A stretch of DNA of 64,000 nt, from assembly GCA_041658205.1 (NCBI GenBank), contig JBBAAO010000001.1, positions 124,001 through 188,000 of the forward strand. The letters are read 5' to 3'. This DNA comes from Bacteroidota bacterium. Lineage in GTDB: Bacteria > Bacteroidota > Ignavibacteria > UBA10030 > UBA8401. The number at the start of each line of letters is the position of its first letter. Position 1 is the first letter of the stretch. The notes under the pieces were generated by a model. It was not told the DNA's origin. It saw nothing but the letters and a program-made list of their open reading frames with translations, and ran no database searches. The position numbers were made by a program, and so were the translations under genes. Positions 1 through 7,386 of this stretch are shown piece by piece.

Positions 1-356
1 AACTATCAGTCGCAGAAAATATTGTCGAGATCATCCATCAACATGTCGAGAACGATCGACTGCATGATGTACGATCGGTAACTGTGAAGGTCGGTACGTA
101 TTCCGGAGTGGTTGCTGATTCGCTGGAGTTTTCGTATCAGGCAATTACCGCGGCGACACCGCTTGAACAATCATCTCTCTCACTTGAACGGATTCCTTTT
201 GTTGTTCAGTGCAACGATTGCCACGCAAAATTGATCAATGATGATGGTGTAACACAATGCGTATCGTGCGGCAGTTTCAGGACAACAATAATATCCGGAA
301 GAGAATTACAGGTAAAAGATATTGAATTAGAAGATGTAGAAAAGGAACTTGTATGA
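1..356 (+). CDS. hypA: HypA, hydrogenase nickel incorporation protein (5' partial)
   Basis: HypA is the zinc-containing nickel chaperone that works with HypB to load Ni into the large subunit of NiFe hydrogenases. The frame is open from base 3 and reads LSVAENIVEIIHQHV, which matches the family start MHELS-A; only about three codons are missing, including the nickel-binding His2. Seen directly: the two CXXC zinc motifs (CNDC and CVSC) in the C-terminal half and the usual family length of about 115 residues. The stop codon overlaps the hypB start by four bases (ATGA), so the two are translationally coupled. An internal GTG at 84 is not the real start, because family homology continues upstream of it. 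Confidence 0.93.
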   Translation, partial: LSVAENIVEIIHQHVENDRLHDVRSVTVKVGTYSGVVADSLEFSYQAITAATPLEQSSLSLERIPFVVQCNDCHAKLINDDGVTQCVSCGSFRTTIISGRELQVKDIELEDVEKELV

Positions 357-1012
357 GTGTATTGACGATTGAACGAAAAGTTCTTGAAAAAAATGACGAC
401 ATCGCACGTCGCAATCGGGAGCTGTTTGCTGCAAACAAGCTCTTTGTGTTTAACCTTGTCAGCTCGCCCGGTTCCGGAAAGACAAGTCTTCTTGAACAAA
501 CGCTAAAGCATTTAAACGGAAGTGTCCGCATTGCTGTTGTGGAAGGAGATGTGCAGACGGATTTTGATGCTCAGCGTGTTGCAAAATTTAATGTCCCGGT
601 GGTGCAGATTGTAACGAACGGTGGTTGCCATCTTGAAGCAAAACTTGTGCACGATGCACTTTCCAATTTTGATTTGAAGAATATCGATCTGTTGGTGATT
701 GAAAATGTTGGCAATCTTGTCTGTCCGGCAAATTATGATCTAGGCGAGGCGATGAAGGTTGTTGTTGTCAGCACAACCGAGGGAGATGACAAGCCGCTGA
801 AGTATCCCGGAATGTTCCATAACGCCTCTGTATTGATCGTCAATAAAATTGATCTTGTTCCGTATGTCAATTCTAATCCTGAAGTAATTAAAAAGAATGC
901 ATTGCAAATTAATCCCGCTTTAAAAATATTCGAAACATCCTGCGTCACAAACAAAGGAATTCCCGAATGGTGCGAGTGGTTGAGAAGTCAGACGAAAAAA
1001 CGCGGCGTTTAA
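353..1012 (+). CDS. hypB: HypB, hydrogenase maturation GTPase
   Basis: HypB is a SIMIBI-class GTPase that drives nickel delivery to the hydrogenase large subunit. Visible motifs are the P-loop SSPGSGKT (residues 37-44), the metal-site pair Cys92-His93 in NGGCHLEA, Cys124 in GNLVCPA (third ligand position of the G-domain site) and NKID (164-167) for guanine recognition. At 219 residues it is the short form: the N-terminus has neither the CXXCGC high-affinity nickel motif of the E. coli protein nor a His-rich storage stretch. It lies between hypA and hypF, overlapping hypA by 4 bases and hypF by 46. Identification is secure; the missing N-terminal metal motif is a direct observation. Confidence 0.96.
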   Translation: MSVLTIERKVLEKNDDIARRNRELFAANKLFVFNLVSSPGSGKTSLLEQTLKHLNGSVRIAVVEGDVQTDFDAQRVAKFNVPVVQIVTNGGCHLEAKLVHDALSNFDLKNIDLLVIENVGNLVCPANYDLGEAMKVVVVSTTEGDDKPLKYPGMFHNASVLIVNKIDLVPYVNSNPEVIKKNALQINPALKIFETSCVTNKGIPEWCEWLRSQTKKRGV

Positions 1013-3294
1013 AGATCATCATTCACGGAGCAGTCCAAGGTGTCGGATTCCGTCCGTTTGTGTATCGACTTGCATCCGAAATGCATTTGCACGGCTGGGT
1101 ATCGAATACTCCTCAAGGAGTGTTAATCGAAGCCGAAGGGGATTGCATCACTCTTGACTCATTCCTAACAAGAATCCATTCCGAAAAGCCATCGCTCTCA
1201 AGTATCCACAGTTGTGAAACTTCTTTTCTGGATCCGCTGGGATTTAGAAGTTTTGAAATCCGCGAAAGCACAATCACAGGATCGGCAACGGCACTTGTGT
1301 TGCCGGATATAGCTACATGTCCTGATTGTCTTAAGGAAATATTTGACATTAACGATCGCCGCTATTTATATCCTTTTACAAACTGTACCAATTGTGGTCC
1401 CCGATTTACGATTATTCAGTCATTACCGTATGACCGAAAAAATACCACAATGAAGTCGTTCACCATGTGTGAGGAGTGTGGAAAGGAATATCATGATCCG
1501 CGTGATCGGAGATTCCACGCCCAGCCAAACGCTTGTCCGAAATGCGGTCCGCATATAGAATTGTGGGATCGAAACGGTATTTTGGTAACATCGCATCAGA
1601 CCGCTATTGAACAATCGGTTCAAGCAATATTGAATGGCGAAATTGTTGCGGTGAAAGGGTTGGGGGGATATTTGTTGATGTGTGATGCAAGAAGAGATGA
1701 CGTCGTTCAAACATTACGAGAGCGAAAACACCGGGACGAAAAACCATTCGCACTGATGTTCCCTTCCATCTCTCATGTGGAAAATGAATGTGAGCTTTCT
1801 GAGATTGAGCAGAGACTATTGCTTTCACCGCAAGCTCCTATTGTACTGCTAAGGGCTCTTACAAGTTCTGCTCCATCACTTTCATCAGGCATAGCTCCTG
1901 GAAATCCATTTTTAGGGGTAATGCTTCCGTATACACCATTACATCATATCTTGATGTCGATGTTGCAAATTCCACTTGTTGCCACCAGTGGAAATATTAG
2001 CGACGAACCGATCTGTTTTCACGAAGAAAGTGCTGTGACAAAACTCCATGGCATCGCTGATTATTTTTTAGTTCACAACAGACCAATTGAACGGTACTGT
2101 GACGATTCAATCATGCGTGTGGTACAAGGCCGCGAATTAATGATTCGCAGAGCACGTGGATATGCTCCTCTTCCAATCCATCTTCCAAAGAAAATCAACT
2201 TCCCGGTTCTTGCCGTCGGAGCGCAGTTGAAGAATACGATAGCAATTGCTCACGACGACTCGATCGTTGTCAGTCAGCATATTGGTGATCTTGAAACTGC
2301 GGAATCTCTTTCGTCATTTAAGAAAACTATTAAAGATGTCCGGACATTATTTGATACTGTTCCTTCGGTGATTATTCATGATCTGCATCCAGAATATCTT
2401 TCTACCACAATCGCAAAAAATGGACTCTCAGCTCAACTGAACAATGCTTCGGTTATATCCTTGCAACATCACTTTGCCCATATTGCATCATGCATGGCAG
2501 AAAATGAATTGGCCGGTCCAGTGATTGGATTCTCATGGGACGGAACCGGTTACGGAACTGACGGAACGATTTGGGGCGGAGAATGTATTCTGTTTGACCA
2601 GAAAGTATTTCGTCGTGTAGGAACAATTCGATCATTCACACTTCCCGGAGGTGAAACGGCAATTCGTGAACCGCGGAGATGTGCTGCAAGCATCCTTCAC
2701 GAAATCTATGGGATCGATTCATTGGGAAAGTCACAAATAATAGACGACAGTTTCCTTGAACGTGATAGAAGATTGCTTTTAGACATGATGTCAAAGAAAA
2801 TCAATGCTCCATTAACTTCCAGCATGGGAAGGATTTTTGATGCAGTGGCTGCTTTTTGTGGTGTGAAGATGAAGAGTTCGTTTGAAGGGCAAGCCTCAAT
2901 GGGATTGGAATATCTTGCAATGCAATCTGATACGGAAGAAATTTATCCAATAACTCTTCAAGGCCATGAGGGACTCTTAACATGGAATTGGATCCCGATG
3001 TTTGAATCAATCTTAAAACAATCCAAAGAAGGGATGCCAAAAAGAGAAATTGCAGCGATGTTTCATAATACTCTTGCAGAAGTTATTCTGCGAATGGCAA
3101 AACATTGGAACATAGAAAAAGTAGTTCTGTCGGGCGGATGTTTTCAAAACATGATCTTGTTAGAGAAAAGCATCACATTGCTTCGTCGGAATGGTTTTAC
3201 TCCCTACTGGCATCAACGGATTCCGGCGAATGACGGCGGAATTTCGTTAGGACAAATTTACTCTTATTTTCTTACACAACCGGAGCATCACTAA
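967..3294 (+). CDS. hypF: HypF, carbamoyltransferase of NiFe hydrogenase maturation
   Basis: HypF uses carbamoyl phosphate and ATP to carbamoylate the C-terminal Cys of HypE, the first step in making the CN ligands of the NiFe site. All modules are visible in order: acylphosphatase domain (GAVQGVGFRPFV, residues 21-32), two zinc fingers (Cys118/121/140/143 and Cys168/171/190/193), a YrdC-like nucleotide-binding domain (NGEIVAVKGLGGY) and a Kae1-like domain (HHFAHIASCM, SWDGTGYGTDG, SGGCFQN). Its 775 residues are normal for the family. The ATG lies inside the hypB 3' end, preceded by an AAAGGA-like site, and no later start would keep the acylphosphatase domain. Confidence 0.96.
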   Translation: MVRVVEKSDEKTRRLKIIIHGAVQGVGFRPFVYRLASEMHLHGWVSNTPQGVLIEAEGDCITLDSFLTRIHSEKPSLSSIHSCETSFLDPLGFRSFEIRESTITGSATALVLPDIATCPDCLKEIFDINDRRYLYPFTNCTNCGPRFTIIQSLPYDRKNTTMKSFTMCEECGKEYHDPRDRRFHAQPNACPKCGPHIELWDRNGILVTSHQTAIEQSVQAILNGEIVAVKGLGGYLLMCDARRDDVVQTLRERKHRDEKPFALMFPSISHVENECELSEIEQRLLLSPQAPIVLLRALTSSAPSLSSGIAPGNPFLGVMLPYTPLHHILMSMLQIPLVATSGNISDEPICFHEESAVTKLHGIADYFLVHNRPIERYCDDSIMRVVQGRELMIRRARGYAPLPIHLPKKINFPVLAVGAQLKNTIAIAHDDSIVVSQHIGDLETAESLSSFKKTIKDVRTLFDTVPSVIIHDLHPEYLSTTIAKNGLSAQLNNASVISLQHHFAHIASCMAENELAGPVIGFSWDGTGYGTDGTIWGGECILFDQKVFRRVGTIRSFTLPGGETAIREPRRCAASILHEIYGIDSLGKSQIIDDSFLERDRRLLLDMMSKKINAPLTSSMGRIFDAVAAFCGVKMKSSFEGQASMGLEYLAMQSDTEEIYPITLQGHEGLLTWNWIPMFESILKQSKEGMPKREIAAMFHNTLAEVILRMAKHWNIEKVVLSGGCFQNMILLEKSITLLRRNGFTPYWHQRIPANDGGISLGQIYSYFLTQPEHH

Positions 3295-3308
3295 CTGGAG
3301 AGGTTACC

Positions 3309-3566
3309 ATGTGTCTTGCAATTCCCGGCAGAATTGAAAAAATTGAAGAAGGTTCTTCACCAAAAATGGCAAAGGTGAGTTTTGGAGGAATCATTAAAAA
3401 TGTCTGCCTTGATTTTCTTCCGGAAGCTGTTCTGCATGATTATGTTTTGGTTCATGTTGGTGTGGCGTTGACGAAAGTGAATGAAGAGGAAGCGTTAGAG
3501 ACAATTGAACTCTTCAAGCAAATGGGAAATGCGTTGGATGAATTAAAAGAGGGGGAGACAGTATGA
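3309..3566 (+). CDS. hypC: HypC/HybG-family hydrogenase assembly chaperone
   Basis: HypC is the small chaperone that, together with HypD, carries the Fe(CN)2CO unit to the hydrogenase large-subunit precursor. The sequence begins MCLAIPGRI, giving the obligatory Cys2 that remains at the N-terminus after Met removal and binds iron and the precursor. Its 85 residues match the family. A GGAGAGG ribosome-binding site lies just upstream, and the stop overlaps the hypD start (ATGA), which fits the stoichiometric HypC-HypD complex. Confidence 0.96.
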   Translation: MCLAIPGRIEKIEEGSSPKMAKVSFGGIIKNVCLDFLPEAVLHDYVLVHVGVALTKVNEEEALETIELFKQMGNALDELKEGETV

Positions 3567-4666
3567 AATATCTTGATGAATTTCGCGACCCGGTATTCGC
3601 AAAATCTCTTTCCGAGAAAATTCATAAAATTACGACTCGTCCGTGGACAATCATGGAGATTTGTGGTGGACAAACACATTCCATTGTAAAATCAGGATTG
3701 GAAAATTTGCTTCCTTCATCACTTTCTATTGTGCACGGTCCCGGATGTCCTGTCTGTGTAACACCGCTGGAAATGATTGAAAAAGCAATCCTGATTGCTC
3801 AACAAAAAAATGTCATCTTTGCATCGTTTGGCGATATGCTGCGTGTTCCGGGATCATCTTCCGATTTGTTAACAGTAAAGGCGAATGGCGGTGATGTCCG
3901 AATAGTCTATTCTCCGCTGGATGCGGTATCAATCGCAGAAAAAAATCCAGGAAAGGAAGTGGTCTTTTTTGCTGTTGGTTTTGAAACCACTGCGCCCGCA
4001 AATGCCATGGCAGTGTGGCAAGCGTACAAGAAAAACCTCAAAAACTTTTCCATTCTCTGTTCTCATGTACTTGTTCCCCCGGCAATAGAAGCGTTGTTAT
4101 CCTCCTCATTAAATCGAGTCCAGGGTTTTCTCGCTGCAGGACATGTTTGCACAGTGATGGGATATGAGGAATATATTCCGCTCGCGAAAAAATTTAAAGT
4201 TCCCATTGTTGTGACAGGATTTGAACCGATCGATATCCTTCATGGTACATTGATGCTTATTACTCAGTTGGAAGAAGGACGCTACGATCTTGAAAATCAA
4301 TATTCCCGCATGGTGAAGAGAGAAGGGAATGTTACCGCGCAGGAAATGATCTTTAATGTTTTCGAAATATCACGCAGAACGTGGCGAGGGATCGGAGAAA
4401 TTCCTCAGAGCGGATATTCTTTGAAAAAAGAATTTACGAAGTACGATGCGGAAAATAGATTTGATCTCGGGAAGATTGATGTTCAGGAATCGCCCCTTTG
4501 CATTGCAGGAGAAATTTTGCGCGGATTGAAAAAACCGTTTGAGTGTGCAGCATTTGGGAAAAAATGTTCACCGGAACATCCACTTGGTGCGCCAATGGTT
4601 TCGTCCGAAGGAGCATGTGCTGCATATTATAATTACAAACGTCAGAATGTTTCAATAGCGCAATGA
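3563..4666 (+). CDS. hypD: HypD, Fe-S scaffold of hydrogenase maturation
   Basis: HypD carries a [4Fe-4S] cluster and a redox-active cysteine pair and is the scaffold on which the Fe(CN)2CO group is built with HypC and HypE. The signature CGGQTH begins at Cys34, GPGCPVC supplies Cys62 and Cys65, and the C-terminal cysteines that ligate the cluster are in ECAAFGKKCSPEHP and EGACAAYYNY. The length of 367 residues is typical. The start overlaps the hypC stop by four bases. Unlike the other junctions in this operon, the hypD-hypE gap of about 100 bases holds a repeat-like sequence. Confidence 0.96.
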   Translation: MKYLDEFRDPVFAKSLSEKIHKITTRPWTIMEICGGQTHSIVKSGLENLLPSSLSIVHGPGCPVCVTPLEMIEKAILIAQQKNVIFASFGDMLRVPGSSSDLLTVKANGGDVRIVYSPLDAVSIAEKNPGKEVVFFAVGFETTAPANAMAVWQAYKKNLKNFSILCSHVLVPPAIEALLSSSLNRVQGFLAAGHVCTVMGYEEYIPLAKKFKVPIVVTGFEPIDILHGTLMLITQLEEGRYDLENQYSRMVKREGNVTAQEMIFNVFEISRRTWRGIGEIPQSGYSLKKEFTKYDAENRFDLGKIDVQESPLCIAGEILRGLKKPFECAAFGKKCSPEHPLGAPMVSSEGACAAYYNYKRQNVSIAQ

Positions 4667-4676
4667 TTTTAAAAAG

Positions 4677-4760
4677 AATGCGGAATAAACAGATTTCCAC
4701 AGATTTGAATCCGCAAAAAATCCGTCCGATTCGTGATATCCGTGTTCTATTCACATATTA
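4677..4760. repeat. Intergenic ATCCG-word repeat between hypD and hypE
   Basis: This roughly 85-base spacer contains iterated words of the type AATCCG, AAATCCGT and ATATCCGTG with CAGATTTCCACAGATTTG. From general experience this resembles a class of low-complexity intergenic repeats in environmental bacterial genomes, but that cannot be checked here. It contains no open frame and no clear hairpin, and it separates two genes that are otherwise expected to be tightly coupled. Confidence 0.4.
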
Positions 4761-4767
4761 GAATTTT

Positions 4768-5823
4768 ATGACGAACAATATAGCACAAGGACTCAACTGC
4801 CCCCTTCCGATTGAAAACCATGCAACTGTGGTTCTCGCGCATGGAGGAGGCGGAAAACTGACTCATCAATTGATCGAACAGGTTTTCAAAAAACATTTCT
4901 CGAACCCTGATCTGGATCTGATGCATGACGGAGCGATGGTGGAAGTGAATAAGGGTAGGATTGCAATATCAACTGATTCCTATGTTGTCAGCCCAATTAT
5001 CTTTCCTGGCGGAAATATTGGAGAATTAGCCGTCAATGGAACGGTGAATGATATCGCCATGTGCGGCGCTCAGCCAAAATATCTTTCCGCTTCATTTATT
5101 ATAGAAGAAGGTTTGAGCATAGACGAATTGGAATCCATTGTGAAATCTATGTCGCGTGCTGCAAAAACAGCCGGAGTTTCGATTGTTACTGGAGATACAA
5201 AAGTTGTTCCTAGGGGAAAAGCAGATAAATTATTCATAACAACTGCTGGTGTTGGAACAATACCAGCTGGAAGAAATATACACCCTTCAAATATTAAAGC
5301 GGGAGATTCGATTATCATCAGCGGAACAATTGCTGATCATGGAATGGCGATTATGTCCGTGCGCGAAGGTCTGGAATTTGAATCCGAAATTGCTTCCGAC
5401 ACAATAGCGTTGAATGGATTGGTAGAAGAGATGTATCGTGTTTCTCCAGACATTCATTTCTTGCGTGATCCTACACGAGGTGGAGTTGCAAGTACGTTGA
5501 ATGAAATTGCATCATCTTCGCAAAAAGGAATCCGATTGATTGAGCGTTCAATTCCGGTGAATGAAAATGTCCGTTCTGCTTGCGAGATTCTCGGTTTCGA
5601 TCCTTTATATGTTGCCAATGAAGGGAAATTGATTGCTATCGTTTCTGCAAGCGGTACGGATAAGATACTCTCTGCGATGAGAAATCATCCGGCAGGAAAA
5701 CATTCTGCGATAATCGGAACAGTAACAGATGAACGGCCTTCTATGGTATTACTGCAAACTGCAATCGGTGGGGAACGAGTAGTAGATATGATCACTGGCG
5801 AACAATTGCCGAGAATTTGTTAA
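4768..5823 (+). CDS. hypE: HypE, hydrogenase maturation cyanide-forming dehydratase
   Basis: HypE is a PurM-like ATP-dependent dehydratase that converts its own C-terminal Cys-carbamoyl group (added by HypF) to thiocyanate and passes the CN to HypC-HypD iron. The protein ends in the diagnostic PRIC motif (residues 348-351). Other family features are AHGGGGKLTHQLI near the N-terminus, STDSYVVSP and FLRDPTRGGVAS. Its 351 residues are normal. SelD and other PurM-fold proteins were considered and excluded by the C-terminal PRIC and the operon position. The ATG has only a weak ribosome-binding site. The 3' end and downstream flank have a second, degenerate copy about 0.86 kb further on. Confidence 0.96.
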   Translation: MTNNIAQGLNCPLPIENHATVVLAHGGGGKLTHQLIEQVFKKHFSNPDLDLMHDGAMVEVNKGRIAISTDSYVVSPIIFPGGNIGELAVNGTVNDIAMCGAQPKYLSASFIIEEGLSIDELESIVKSMSRAAKTAGVSIVTGDTKVVPRGKADKLFITTAGVGTIPAGRNIHPSNIKAGDSIIISGTIADHGMAIMSVREGLEFESEIASDTIALNGLVEEMYRVSPDIHFLRDPTRGGVASTLNEIASSSQKGIRLIERSIPVNENVRSACEILGFDPLYVANEGKLIAIVSASGTDKILSAMRNHPAGKHSAIIGTVTDERPSMVLLQTAIGGERVVDMITGEQLPRIC

Positions 5824-5943
5824 AAAACCTTGTCAAGGTTATGAATATTTTTCACTAAACCTTGACAAGGTTTGCACATTGTTAGTCTTCCTTTTCAAAG
5901 CCCACAAAACAAAAAACGACGGATTATATCCGCCGTTTTTTGT
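5821..5943. repeat. Flanking repeat copy A with CCTTGTCAAGG palindromes
   Basis: Starting at the hypE stop codon, about 120 bases recur almost unchanged at 6677-6794. The segment contains two CCTTG(T/A)CAAGG palindromes separated by TTATGAATATTTTTCACTAAA, so the arms also pair with each other, followed by the hypE terminator. The two copies differ by a few indels: two A residues after the stop, one base in the terminator stem and two Ts at its end. The copies bracket the DUF4160/DUF2442 pair. Confidence 0.85.
5911..5941 (+). terminator. Rho-independent terminator of the hyp operon
   Basis: The stem AAAAAACG-A-CGGAT pairs with ATCCG-C-CGTTTTTT around a TAT loop with one A-C mismatch, and runs into a T tract. 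It lies about 90 bases after hypE. Confidence 0.75.
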
Positions 5944-6036
5944 CCCAAAACAATTCACAGTCTACTCAATGGATATATTTTGAATTGGCTATGAAATGGC
6001 GCTTTCCATGTTCCAGACAAAATTGTATATTGCTGA

Positions 6037-6279
6037 GTGCCCACAATTCTGCTAATAAAAGGTTATCGGTTTTTCTTTTTCAGCCGCGAAGGTAATGAAC
6101 CGATGCATATACACATTGAACAAGCTGAGCGGTATGCAAAATTTTGGTTGAAGCCGATTCAATTAGCAGAATCTAATGGATTTCGCAGTAATGAAATTTC
6201 AGAATTGAGTAAATTGGTTCAAGAAAATCAAATTTTATTTGAGGAGAAATGGTATGAATTCTTTAGCCGTAAGAGTTGA
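6037..6279 (+). CDS. DUF4160 family protein
   Basis: This small protein of 80 residues begins at a GTG and reads MPTILLIKGYRFFFFS, followed by GNEPMHIHIE and KFWLKPIQLA. This matches the DUF4160 pattern (xRFxFxSxExxEPxHVHV..AKFWL). The family has no established biochemical role; it is usually found next to DUF2442, and such pairs are suspected to be toxin-antitoxin-like. Here it overlaps the DUF2442 gene by 26 bases. The pair sits between the two copies of the hypE-flank repeat, suggesting it was acquired as a unit. No good ribosome-binding site is visible before the GTG. Confidence 0.75.
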   Translation: MPTILLIKGYRFFFFSREGNEPMHIHIEQAERYAKFWLKPIQLAESNGFRSNEISELSKLVQENQILFEEKWYEFFSRKS

Positions 6280-6496
6280 ATCGAGAATTATAGATTTCTC
6301 GTTTACCTCCGATGCGATTAAAGTTGTGTTAGCAGATGGTCGTGAAGTCTCTGCTCCATTGGAATGGTTCCCTCGGTTACGGGATGCTAACGAACAACAG
6401 CGCAAAAATTGGCGTTTGATAGGAAAGGGAATTGGTATTCATTGGGAAGATGTGGACGAAGACATTTCTGTAAAAAGCCTTCTTGCCGAAAATTAG
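6254..6496 (+). CDS. DUF2442 family protein
   Basis: The product of 80 residues reads FTSDAIKVVLADGREVSAPLEWFPRL and ends GIGIHWEDVDEDISVKSLL, the typical DUF2442 layout: a sheet-rich domain ending in WxxLDEDISVxxLL. The ATG at 6254 was chosen over an upstream TTG because GAGGAG lies at the right distance before the ATG. It overlaps the DUF4160 gene and is probably co-translated with it. Function is unknown; it may be the partner of DUF4160 in a small two-gene module. Confidence 0.8.
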   Translation: MNSLAVRVESRIIDFSFTSDAIKVVLADGREVSAPLEWFPRLRDANEQQRKNWRLIGKGIGIHWEDVDEDISVKSLLAEN

Positions 6497-6501
6497 AATG
6501 T

Positions 6502-6532
6502 AAAAAAAACCGAGATCTCACTCTGTTTTTTT
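6502..6532 (+). terminator. Putative terminator after the DUF4160/DUF2442 pair
   Basis: AAAAAAAC-C-GAG pairs with CTC-T-GTTTTTTT around ATCTCA, with one mismatch. It lies six bases after the DUF2442 stop. Confidence 0.5.
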
Positions 6533-6594
6533 ATTGATGAATGAAATAATAACGTGAATTCTGATCTATAGATCCTCGATTTCGACTCACTCTA

Positions 6595-6679
6595 CCTTCA
6601 GGGGTTGTTCTACAAACATCGACTGATGGGAAGCGTGGTGGAAATGATGTTCAGCGAACATCTGCCTGGGATTTGTTAA
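6595..6679 (+). pseudogene. Frameshifted remnant of a second hypE 3' end
   Basis: Translated from 6595, the sequence reads PSGVVLQTSTDGKR. After a two-base deletion at about 6637 it continues in the next frame as VVEMMFSEHLPGIC followed by a stop. This aligns with the intact hypE end PSMVLLQTAIGGER-VVDMITGEQLPRIC. The remnant is clearly diverged from the intact copy at both DNA and protein level, and its PRIC motif reads PGIC. The DNA immediately after its stop is almost identical to that after the intact gene. No upstream hypE sequence is recognisable, so only about the last 28 codons persist. Confidence 0.75.
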
Positions 6680-6794
6680 AACCTTGTCAAGGTTATGAAT
6701 ATTTTTCACTAAACCTTGACAAGGTTTGCACATTGTTAGTCTTCCTTTTCAAAGCCCACAAAACAAAAAACGCGGATTATATCCGCCGTTTTGT
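6677..6794. repeat. Flanking repeat copy B
   Basis: This is a near-identical second copy of the repeat after hypE. It starts at the stop codon of the hypE remnant and carries the same pair of CCTTGTCAAGG/CCTTGACAAGG palindromes and a terminator-like hairpin at its end. The remaining bases up to the convergent toxin gene show nothing further that can be assigned. Confidence 0.85.
6765..6792 (+). terminator. Terminator-like hairpin in repeat copy B
   Basis: AAAACG-CGGAT pairs with ATCCG-C-CGTTTT, with one bulged base, corresponding to the hyp-operon terminator. It would act on any read-through from the DUF2442 gene. Confidence 0.5.
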
Positions 6795-6877
6795 TTATCA
6801 AACGCATTAATTACTGTTTATACTTGTGTAGCTTCACTTCCTATTATCTTATATTTTATAAATATTATGACGATGTC

Positions 6878-7114
6878 CTATCTTGTGTATATGCATATTT
6901 TTCCTTTTTCATCGACACTGTAAATAACTCTGAATTGTCCAATCTTGAGTTTGCAAAATCCTTTTAAAGTTCCCGTAAGATATATGTGAGGATACTTTTC
7001 TGTTGCCGCACTTTCTATCTTATTCTTGATCATCTCCAGAACATTTTTAGGAATCGCTTGAAGTGAAGCGCCCTGTTTATTTAACAGAGCCACATCATAA
7101 AGGATCCTAAACAT
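6878..7114 (-). CDS. RelE/ParE-family toxin-like protein
   Basis: The 78-residue product contains the RelE/ParE hallmark core LTGTLKGFCKLKIGQFRVIYSVD. In this superfamily that core forms the sheet of ribosome-dependent mRNA interferases or gyrase-targeting toxins. The protein stops at KICIYTR, several residues short of the usual IxxIGHRxDVY end where catalytic or stabilising residues often lie, so activity is uncertain. It overlaps the upstream antitoxin gene by eight bases in the usual antitoxin-first order. Subfamily (RelE or ParE) cannot be settled from these motifs. Confidence 0.7.
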   Translation of the reverse strand: MFRILYDVALLNKQGASLQAIPKNVLEMIKNKIESAATEKYPHIYLTGTLKGFCKLKIGQFRVIYSVDEKGKICIYTR

Positions 7115-7337
7115 TAAGTGTTTTCCAAAAATCTTGATGAGTTATTACACTTCCTCGCTTCATTCTTCGTTTTGAGGATGACAATTGTTTGACAACATCT
7201 GCACTTACATTATTCTCATCAATAAAATCATTGATCGCCTCGAGAAATAGTGCTGATTGTGAAACGTTTTTCTCTTTCGCAATTTTTGATAGCTTCCGTT
7301 TTGTGATAGAGCTGATAGAAGCTGTTATGGTCGTCAT
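7107..7337 (-). CDS. Ribbon-helix-helix-type antitoxin
   Basis: The product (76 residues from the ATG) reads MTTITASISSITKRKLSKIAKEKNVSQ in its first part, a short beta strand followed by two helices as in RHH antitoxins. A Lys/Arg-rich C-terminal segment (SSSKRRMKRGS) would wrap the toxin. It is directly upstream of the RelE-like gene and overlaps it. A TTG five codons further upstream is possible, but neither start has a clear ribosome-binding site. Antitoxins of this type usually autorepress; no obvious operator palindrome was found in the short upstream gap. Confidence 0.65.
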   Translation of the reverse strand: MTTITASISSITKRKLSKIAKEKNVSQSALFLEAINDFIDENNVSADVVKQLSSSKRRMKRGSVITHQDFWKTLNV

Positions 7338-7386
7338 GTTATTCTGAGTCAATGGTTGAAATTTTTTATGTCGGATTTTTCTGCAA

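Noticed and set aside
4768..5823. Selenophosphate synthetase (SelD) as an alternative for hypE
   Set aside because: The C-terminal PRIC motif and position in the hyp operon are specific to HypE; the SelD glycine-rich Cys/Sec loop is absent.
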